Positions 15,372-20,731 of a stretch of 20,731 nucleotides of DNA are shown here, one piece after another. How positions within the stretch are numbered: the first letter of the stretch is position 1; each line of letters opens with the position of its first letter. This DNA is from a virus. The stretch lies in IMG/VR virus record IMGVR_UViG_3300020470_002183, positions 1 through 20,731 of that record. One strand, 5' to 3'. The position numbers were made by a program, and so were the translations under genes. The notes under the pieces are model-generated. The model ran no database searches, was not told where the DNA came from, and was given only the letters and a program-made list of their open reading frames with translations.

Positions 15372-18296
15372 ATGTCTAACCAGCAATTGCTTTTAGGAGT
15401 AGGAGCGCAAGGTGACCCTAAATATTTAGATGATTACTTCGCAATTCATAATTATGTAGGAAACGCAACAGCTAGAAGTATTGATAATGGGATTGATTTA
15501 TCTTCTTCTGACAGTAATGGAGGGATGGTATTTATTGCCAATATTACAGATACATCTCATACGGTTGTACAGGATACAGTTCGAGGAATGTCGAATACTA
15601 CAAGACTGGCAACTGATCAAACTTGGGCTCAAGGCTCAAATGGCAATGCAGATGATCATAAAGGTTATATTAGTGCTGCAAATACAAATGGATTTAGTCT
15701 AAATAAGCAAGGTAGTGGTGATTGGCTTGCTGTAAATAAATCAAATTCTGCTTATAACAGTTATACATTTAGACGTGCTGAAAAGTTTTTTGATATTGTT
15801 ACTTATCAAGGGAATGGTTCATCTAGTGCAAGAACAATTTCTCATGGATTAAAAAGTGCTGTTGGATGCATTTGGATTAAAAATTTGAGTAATAATCGGA
15901 ATTGGAGTGTTTGGCATCGAAGTTATAATGGAAGTGCTAAGTTAAATCTTTATAATAGTTTTGATACTGGAGAAACTCGTGTAAGTGCTACTTCAACTGA
16001 TGACTTTACTATTAGTTCAAGTAACAATGAAGTAAATGCTTCAGGTGATAATTATGTAGCATATGTTTTTGCACATAACGATGGTGATGGAGGTTTTGGA
16101 ATTAACGAAGATGCTGATGTTATTAAATGTGGAATATGGAATGGAGGATATTATTTTGGTCAGTGGTTAAATATAGGTTTTGAACCTCAATGGATTCTAT
16201 GGAAGGAAGCTGATAATAATAATGATTGGCGATTACTTGATAATCAAGCAGGAATGAATAGTTCATTCCAACTGTTCCATAGAATTAATAATGAAGCGGC
16301 TGGAGAAACGCTGTCAACTGCAAGTAATTTCTTTATGCCAGGCGTAACAGGTAATGGAGGTAATACTTCAAGTTATGGAGCAGAAGGAGCTGGAATTAAT
16401 TTTAATGATGACGCTACTCCTTGGAATCCAAATAGACATATTGTATATATAGCAATTAGAAAATTAGATGGAGTTTGTGCTAGACATTTAACTGATTCAA
16501 ATAAACTTTTTAGTATTGTTCAAGGAACATCAAATAATCCAACATTTAAACATGATCATTATATCGAAGCAGCACTATTATTTAAACCTAATGATAATGA
16601 AACAGAAAATGCAAAGAAGAAATTTTATACCAGAAGTGGCACAGGAGATTATTATATACAAACTACTGGAGGTAATTCAAAAAGTAATAGTAATAGTCCT
16701 GTTGGTAAAGCAGACTTTTATTCATACGCAGAAGGTTATGGTTCAGGTGTAAATACTGATTTCTACTCTTTAGCTTTTAGATCATGTAATTTTATTTTTC
16801 AATCGCACTATGTGATTCCTTATAACAGGATGTCAGCAGATCAATTAATAGGTCATCAATTAGGTGGTACTCCTGAGATGATATTTATTAAAAGTTTGAG
16901 TAGTCAAGAGTGGGTTGTATGGCATAAAGATTTAACATCTGGGAATGTAATGAAATTTAATAGAGAAGACTCACAATATTCAGAAAGTTTAATTGATGCT
17001 GTTAGCTCTACAAATATTGAGATAAATGCAAATACATCTAATAACGTTTCACAACCATATAACACAACTCCTTTTTCTCTTACAATGTTTAGAACGGCTA
17101 ATGATGAAGATGGTAATCGAATATGTCATGTTGGTTCGTATCAAAATGCTTCTAGTGATGTAAGTGTTAATTGTGGATTTGAACCAAAATTTTTACTTGT
17201 AAAAAATAGGGATAGAGATGGAGATTGGATTTGTGTTGATACAACAAGGGGATGGGTTAGTCCTACTGCTGGAATGGGTGAAGCTGTATTTACTTCAGCA
17301 GGTACACATTCTTGGACAGCTCCTAGTGGTGTAACTTCTGTTTCTGTTGTGTGTATAGGAGGTGGTGGTTCTGGTGGTTCTGGTTCAGGATCAGGAGGTG
17401 GTGGTGGTGGATTAGGTTATAAAAATAATATTTCAGTAACGGCTGGACAAAGTTATACCGTTGTTGTTGGTGGAGGTGGAGCGATGAGTTGTGGGGCGGC
17501 AAGAGCTGGATTTGATGGTGGTGATTCTTACTTTATTAATACTTCAACAGTAAAAGGAGGGAAAGGATATGGAGGTGGTTATTACGCTTATAACTGGGGA
17601 AATGCAGGAAAAGGTGGAGATTATACTGGAGATGGAGGAGGGAATGGAGGAGATGGAACATACAATGGTGGTACTTCTGGAGGAGGAGGAGCTGGAGGAT
17701 ACGCAGGGGATGGAGGAGATGGAGGATCTACTGGTGGAACAAGTGGAAGTGCTGGATCTAATGGTGCGGGAGGAGGAGGCGGTGGAGGAGGTACAACTCC
17801 ATACCCACCAAGCGATAAAGGATCAGGAGGAGGTGGTGGTGTAGGAATATATGGGCAAGGCTCTAATGGCACAGGAGGTGCTGTTTATAATTATGGATGG
17901 AGTAGCAATAACTATTCTGATGGTGGAACAGGAGGATCAGGAGGAGGAGATGGTACAAAATGGCAAAGTAATGTTTGCTCAGGCTCAAATAGATCTGGAG
18001 GATATGCTGGAAATTATGGAGGTGGTTCTGGTGGTGGCTTCTCAAACGATGGTGCTCCTGCTGGAGGCAGTGGAGCTGTAAGAATTGTTTGGTCTACATC
18101 AGGAACAACAAGAGCTTTCCCTTCTACAAACGTGGGAGGCAGTACAGATAAAATCACTTTTGCCAACAATACTGAAAAGCAACAAGATATTGATGCCTTC
18201 TCTAAAGACGGAAATGGATTTACAGCTTTAGCTGGAACGATTGCAAATCCATCTTCAAATACAGGAGATACATTTATTTATCTGGCAATTCGATGA
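15372..18296 (+). CDS. Second tail fibre / adhesin with lectin-like repeats and glycine-rich domain
   Basis: 974 aa, ATG with a good ribosome site. Several related beta-rich repeats are visible, starting near residues 22 (YFAIHNYVGNATARSI), 138 (FFDIVTYQGNGSSSARTI), 246 (DVIKCGIWNGG), 490 (HQLGGTPEMIFIKSL) and 580 (RICHVGSYQN). Their shared elements are Gly-x-Pro before a strand such as IWIKNLS, WILWKEA or FLLVKNRD, then a Trp-containing strand, and an ending like YIAIR. They match my memory of a repeat domain common in marine cyanophage fibres (DUF7483-like), which I cannot confirm here. Residues 637-907 are a glycine-rich domain beginning EAVFTSAGTHSWTAPSGV and ending SGAVRIVW, a class found in phage adhesins. 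The protein ends FIYLAIR, the same ending as the internal repeats. The likely role is receptor binding outside the cell. Confidence 0.85.
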   Translation: MSNQQLLLGVGAQGDPKYLDDYFAIHNYVGNATARSIDNGIDLSSSDSNGGMVFIANITDTSHTVVQDTVRGMSNTTRLATDQTWAQGSNGNADDHKGYISAANTNGFSLNKQGSGDWLAVNKSNSAYNSYTFRRAEKFFDIVTYQGNGSSSARTISHGLKSAVGCIWIKNLSNNRNWSVWHRSYNGSAKLNLYNSFDTGETRVSATSTDDFTISSSNNEVNASGDNYVAYVFAHNDGDGGFGINEDADVIKCGIWNGGYYFGQWLNIGFEPQWILWKEADNNNDWRLLDNQAGMNSSFQLFHRINNEAAGETLSTASNFFMPGVTGNGGNTSSYGAEGAGINFNDDATPWNPNRHIVYIAIRKLDGVCARHLTDSNKLFSIVQGTSNNPTFKHDHYIEAALLFKPNDNETENAKKKFYTRSGTGDYYIQTTGGNSKSNSNSPVGKADFYSYAEGYGSGVNTDFYSLAFRSCNFIFQSHYVIPYNRMSADQLIGHQLGGTPEMIFIKSLSSQEWVVWHKDLTSGNVMKFNREDSQYSESLIDAVSSTNIEINANTSNNVSQPYNTTPFSLTMFRTANDEDGNRICHVGSYQNASSDVSVNCGFEPKFLLVKNRDRDGDWICVDTTRGWVSPTAGMGEAVFTSAGTHSWTAPSGVTSVSVVCIGGGGSGGSGSGSGGGGGGLGYKNNISVTAGQSYTVVVGGGGAMSCGAARAGFDGGDSYFINTSTVKGGKGYGGGYYAYNWGNAGKGGDYTGDGGGNGGDGTYNGGTSGGGGAGGYAGDGGDGGSTGGTSGSAGSNGAGGGGGGGGTTPYPPSDKGSGGGGGVGIYGQGSNGTGGAVYNYGWSSNNYSDGGTGGSGGGDGTKWQSNVCSGSNRSGGYAGNYGGGSGGGFSNDGAPAGGSGAVRIVWSTSGTTRAFPSTNVGGSTDKITFANNTEKQQDIDAFSKDGNGFTALAGTIANPSSNTGDTFIYLAIR
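17280..18092 (+). other. Glycine-rich adhesin domain within the second fibre
   Basis: About 271 residues (637-907) with long glycine-dominated stretches framed by a beta-strand entry (FTSAGTHSWTAPSGVTSVSV) and exit (SGAVRIVW). This frame is characteristic of the glycine-rich domain family in phage and bacterial surface proteins. In T-even phage gp38 adhesins such segments form a polyglycine-II sandwich whose loops contact receptors. At DNA level the plus strand is rich in GGA and GGT triplets, and the opposite strand gives spurious proline-rich open frames. Confidence 0.8.
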
Positions 18297-18336
18297 TGCT
18301 AGGCTTACAATCTATTAGATTATCATTATTATTTTC

Positions 18337-18564
18337 ATGGCAGACCGTAATCAACTTGCACAAGAAAAAGCTGAGATTTTAAAACAGGTAGAAGAAATTT
18401 CTTCTGAATATAAGGTTCAATTAGAAGAGTTAAACAAAGCAACAAAGGTAAAATTAGAACCTTTAGAGAAAAAAATTGTTGATATCAATAATCAAATTTT
18501 AGCCTCAGTTGATGAAGAGGCTGGAGTTGCGTCACTAGGCGAGGCTTGCCCTGCTAATGCTTAA
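18337..18564 (+). CDS. Small coiled-coil protein, unknown function
   Basis: 75 aa. It follows the second fibre gene after 40 nt of AT-rich sequence, with no ribosome site before its ATG. Residues 4-60 are highly charged and helical with regular hydrophobic spacing (AEILKQVEEISSEYKVQLEE, KLEPLEKKIVDINNQIL), so a coiled coil is likely. The last dozen residues (SLGEACPANA) look flexible. No membrane segment is present. Its stop overlaps the next start by 8 nt. I do not recognise a family; a small virion or assembly accessory protein is a guess from context. Confidence 0.7.
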   Translation: MADRNQLAQEKAEILKQVEEISSEYKVQLEELNKATKVKLEPLEKKIVDINNQILASVDEEAGVASLGEACPANA

Positions 18565-18763
18565 AATTCTTACCTATATCAATACTGCTGCTCTTGTAGT
18601 AGCAGTAGGTGGTGGTACGTTTGCTTACTTTCAACGTGGCAAAATTACCGAATCAATAATGAGCGAAGTGCAAAAGCAATTGCCTTCTCTTGTTAAAGGA
18701 GCAATGCCATCAATACCAAGCGTTCCAAAAACAACTGGCCCTGTAAATCCGTTTACTAAATGA
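18557..18763 (+). CDS. Small single-span membrane protein, unknown function
   Basis: 68 aa, ATG overlapping the upstream stop by 8 nt; a distant GAGG (18541-18544) is the only possible ribosome site. Residues 3-25 form one hydrophobic span (ILTYINTAALVVAVGGGTFA), followed by a basic and amphipathic stretch (QRGKITESIMSEVQKQLPSL) and a Pro-rich tail (PSIPSVPKTTGPVNPFTK). The layout would place a short N-terminus and a long soluble tail on opposite membrane sides. Size and single span are compatible with a holin or holin-like protein, but no lysis enzyme is nearby, and a virion membrane-active protein is equally possible. The stop overlaps the next start as ATGA. Confidence 0.65.
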   Translation: MLKILTYINTAALVVAVGGGTFAYFQRGKITESIMSEVQKQLPSLVKGAMPSIPSVPKTTGPVNPFTK

Positions 18764-19341
18764 TCCAATTCAAGTCACTGAATGGATTAAGTACGTTGGT
18801 TCTTGCTTCTGGATTAATTGCTACGAACTTTATGAGTCTTAATCTTTTGGCTCGTAAAGATAGTGGTATTCCTAATTTGGCAGCAATGCCTTCCAATCAG
18901 TATTCCAGTTTTTCTATCCGTTCAGAAAAGAAAGGAGAAGATCACACATGGTCAATGGCAAGTAATCAACACGATCCAAAGACTTTGCTGTACTCAGAAG
19001 ATAGAAACGAAAACCTTCCTGGTTTCTTAGGCAAGAAGAAGCGTGAGGTTTATATTCATAAAGAAACGGTTGCTCATACTGACTTTAATCCTGCGTTGTT
19101 TCAAGGAGGCGGTAGTGATACCGAGGAATTAACTGCAAAAAAGATTAAGTGTCTTGAGCAAAAGGCTATGGGTAAAAGTAATGGAGAAATGGTTGGTACT
19201 TTAGGAGCAGCTCATGTTACTCCTGCATTAGCAAGTCTTCCTATTGTTGGTCCTATTCTAGGCGGTATTGCTTTTGGTCAAGCTCGCAAAGCAGCAGGAA
19301 ATATTGGCAGTGATATTGCTTCTGATTTCAATGACTGCTAA
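18760..19341 (+). CDS. Hypothetical membrane-anchored protein, probable virion protein
   Basis: 193 aa, start overlapping the previous stop (ATGA). Residues 8-30 form a hydrophobic span (GLSTLVLASGLIATNFMSLN) that could be a signal anchor. A polar middle (about 40-130) contains a basic cluster (GKKKREVY). Near the C-terminus a Gly/Ala-rich hydrophobic segment (HVTPALASLPIVGPILGGIA, about 152-173) precedes an ending of SDIASDFNDC. There are two cysteines (C131, C193). I have a vague memory of similar C-termini in virion proteins of T4-like cyanophages, but cannot verify it. No enzyme motif is seen. The stop abuts the next ATG (TAAATG). Confidence 0.65.
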   Translation: MIQFKSLNGLSTLVLASGLIATNFMSLNLLARKDSGIPNLAAMPSNQYSSFSIRSEKKGEDHTWSMASNQHDPKTLLYSEDRNENLPGFLGKKKREVYIHKETVAHTDFNPALFQGGGSDTEELTAKKIKCLEQKAMGKSNGEMVGTLGAAHVTPALASLPIVGPILGGIAFGQARKAAGNIGSDIASDFNDC

Positions 19342-20166
19342 ATGGAAATAGAAGATATTTCGATTCAAGAAATACCTGAAGCTTCGATAGATACAACCTT
19401 AATTACTACCCCTGAACCATTAATACCTAACAATATAGGTTTCCCTGTTATTCAAATGCCTGGCTGTGTAAGGGCTAGGACGTTGAAAAATAAAAACTTA
19501 GTTACTAACGATGAAAAAGGAAATTTAATCCTTTGTGATGGCAACGTTCCGACACTAGAAAGCATGGCTGTTGACTGGGACGGGCTATCTGTTGTTGGAC
19601 CAGTAAAAGCAGATGAGCCAGAATTAGTTCCACCTGTCCCAAAAATCAACTCAAAAGGGAATAAGAGAAAGGAAGTGGAAAAGGAGGATAGCAAAAATAA
19701 CGAGGAGGGAAATACCGATGTAGGGCAACAAGATTTTAAAATTCCAGATATTGATGGACAGTTTATTGCAGATAAATTACCTTGCCCACCTTTAGACACA
19801 CTTGCTAAAACTCCTATTGGTTCGCTAGGTAAAGGCGGTCTTGCAAGAATAAAAGGATGGAAAAGAGATGAGCTTACAGGTAAATGTGAAACAGTTTGGG
19901 AAGGCTTGAGTCCATTAGATATTGCGGGAAATTACGCTCCACAACCTACAGTTCTTGTTAACACATCCGCTATTGCAATTACATCAGTTGTTGGTGTAAC
20001 TGTTATTGGTCAGCCAATAGCTAAATTTGTCCAGAAGCAATTAAAAGGACAAGTTAAAAGTTTTTCTAAGAAGATCACTAAAAAATTATTAGCTATTCGG
20101 GGGAAGAAGCCTCTTGTAAAGTCCCTCGCTGAAAGGAGAAAGGATCAGAGAGACTCTCGGAAGTAG
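19342..20166 (+). CDS. Hypothetical structural protein with C-terminal membrane segment
   Basis: 274 aa, starting directly after the upstream stop. An acidic N-terminus (residues 1-30) leads to a conserved-looking region (IQMPGCVRARTLKNKNLVTN, then GNLILCDGNVPTLESM). A highly charged linker spans 103-130, and a second Cys-bearing region follows (KLPCPP, then GKCETVW). One hydrophobic segment covers about 210-234 (TSAIAITSVVGVTVIGQPIA), and the last 40 residues are strongly basic (KKITKKLLAIRGKKPLVKSL). The four cysteines (42, 65, 148, 182) could pair or bind metal. From memory, cyanophage virion proteins have this kind of basic tail after a hydrophobic span. The last 74 nt overlap the convergent minus-strand gene. 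Confidence 0.65.
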   Translation: MEIEDISIQEIPEASIDTTLITTPEPLIPNNIGFPVIQMPGCVRARTLKNKNLVTNDEKGNLILCDGNVPTLESMAVDWDGLSVVGPVKADEPELVPPVPKINSKGNKRKEVEKEDSKNNEEGNTDVGQQDFKIPDIDGQFIADKLPCPPLDTLAKTPIGSLGKGGLARIKGWKRDELTGKCETVWEGLSPLDIAGNYAPQPTVLVNTSAIAITSVVGVTVIGQPIAKFVQKQLKGQVKSFSKKITKKLLAIRGKKPLVKSLAERRKDQRDSRK

Positions 20167-20731
20167 CTTTAGTAACCTCAATACTATGCGTGTGATCTGG
20201 CAATGTATTAGGAGGATTCACTAAACGAACATCTTCACAGACAACGTAACTAGGACTATCTTTTGCATAAACGACACCAAGTTTTAATTGCTCGGCACAT
20301 ACTTTTAAACGTCCCAAAGCATAATCTAACTTCTTAGCTTTATAGGCTTGTTCTAAATACTTTACACGGCTATTCATAGCGGCTACGCACCTGTTAGTCA
20401 TGCGTCTATCTAGTGGAACGGCCACGGTTGCAGTTATGCCATAGTTGAAACTTAGATTATTACGAGCTTGTCCAGTTCTGATTGGTTTGGTATATAAAAC
20501 TCCACCAGGATTGATTAAATTACCATCATCATCTGTACTGTCATCATATACATTTTCTTGGTAATAAGGTTCAAATGGGTCTTTCCAAGTATTCACTTTA
20601 GAGATGAAGGGATTTATTGTAAGAGTCGTTCCACTGCAACGGATTCCATCACCCACTTCTTGAAACATAAAGCTACCATTTTGCACTTGAATACCCTGGT
20701 TAATTACTGACCCCTGTGATGTAGCTGAAGG
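20093..20731 (-). CDS. Hypothetical virion protein, 5'-truncated by the window edge
   Basis: The minus-strand frame stays open to the right edge, giving at least 212 residues; a GTG at 20686 is possible but the codons before it read PSATSQGSVINQGIQ and look native, so the true start probably lies outside. The stop TAG is at 20095-20093, inside the neighbouring plus-strand gene. The visible part has SQGSVINQGIQVQNGSF, a Cys-Ser-Gly turn and NPF motif, an acidic loop (DDSTDDDGNL), and a helical region (RMTNRCVAAMNSRVKYLEQA through LGRLKVCAEQLKLGVVY) ending in VVCEDVRLV. Four cysteines sit at similar positions to a conserved virion protein family I recall from marine cyanophages. Its opposite orientation is unusual for this otherwise one-directional region. 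Confidence 0.7.
   Translation of the reverse strand, partial: PSATSQGSVINQGIQVQNGSFMFQEVGDGIRCSGTTLTINPFISKVNTWKDPFEPYYQENVYDDSTDDDGNLINPGGVLYTKPIRTGQARNNLSFNYGITATVAVPLDRRMTNRCVAAMNSRVKYLEQAYKAKKLDYALGRLKVCAEQLKLGVVYAKDSPSYVVCEDVRLVNPPNTLPDHTHSIEVTKATSESLSDPFSFQRGTLQEASSPE

Noticed and set aside
17569-18081. Glu/Met-rich plus-strand and Pro-rich minus-strand open frames across the glycine-rich domain
   Set aside because: Both are by-products of GGA/GGT codon repeats in the fibre frame; compositions are extreme and low in complexity.
18309-18321. Hairpin AATCT-ATT-AGATT followed by a T-rich stretch after the second fibre gene, considered as terminator
   Set aside because: The stem has five pairs, four of them A-T, so it is too weak to call; the downstream gene is close and on the same strand.
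18557-18763. Holin assignment for the 68-aa membrane protein
   Set aside because: One membrane span and small size are not enough; no endolysin or spanin is nearby and the context suggests virion proteins, so it was left as unknown.
19452-19799. 115-codon minus-strand open frame inside the 274-aa gene
   Set aside because: It is a shadow frame rich in Ser and Phe, lying over the charged linker region; the plus-strand frame has better protein character and fits the coupled cassette.
1-20731. Search by eye for CRISPR arrays, tRNA genes, integrase, insertion sequences and defence or anti-defence genes
   Set aside because: None was seen. The regular repeats are all in frame within fibre genes and have protein-level periodicity without spacers.

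Overview
The window is a tightly packed, AT-rich (roughly 36% GC by eye) piece of a tailed bacteriophage genome: the distal tail and host-recognition region plus a small cassette of putative virion genes. The lambda-like tail proteins point to a long, flexible, siphovirus-type tail. The fibre domain styles, and conserved-looking structural proteins at the right end that I remember from marine Synechococcus/Prochlorococcus phages, suggest a marine cyanophage, perhaps a Prochlorococcus-type siphovirus. That host call is inference from memory of the families; no host marker gene is present.

Left part (1-9340): a short leftover of an upstream gene; then, almost without gaps, the tape measure protein (850 aa), a lambda gpL-like minor tail protein, a gpK-like NlpC/P60-fold protein, a 1389-aa gpJ-like central tail-tip protein, a gpM-like minor tail protein, and two proteins resembling tail-tube subunits (155 and 286 aa). 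Junctions are overlaps (TAATG, TTGA), direct abutments (TAAATG) or gaps of 2-29 nt, so translational coupling is likely. The order is unusual: the gpM-like and tube-like genes follow the J-like gene instead of preceding it. The K/J junction is a true dual-coding overlap of 121 nt with a visible rise in GC.

Middle part (9373-18296): two very large adhesion proteins fill about 43% of the window. The first (1985 aa) is a long fibre built from 10-residue repeats, duplicated modules and a beta-rich C-terminal tip. The second (974 aa) consists of lectin-like repeats, the last of which appears interrupted by a roughly 270-residue glycine-rich domain of the phage-adhesin type.

Right part (18337-20731): a coupled set of four small genes (a coiled-coil protein, then three proteins each with one predicted membrane segment) runs into a convergent minus-strand gene. 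That last gene is cut by the window edge at its 5' end and overlaps its neighbour tail to tail by 74 nt.

I saw no tRNA, CRISPR array, integrase, insertion sequence, lysis enzyme or convincing factor-independent terminator. No gene-free stretch exceeds about 45 nt. No wholly new system is evident; the most interesting items are the dual-coding K/J overlap, the glycine-rich insertion in the second fibre, the silently diverged duplication in the first fibre and the right-end membrane-protein cassette.
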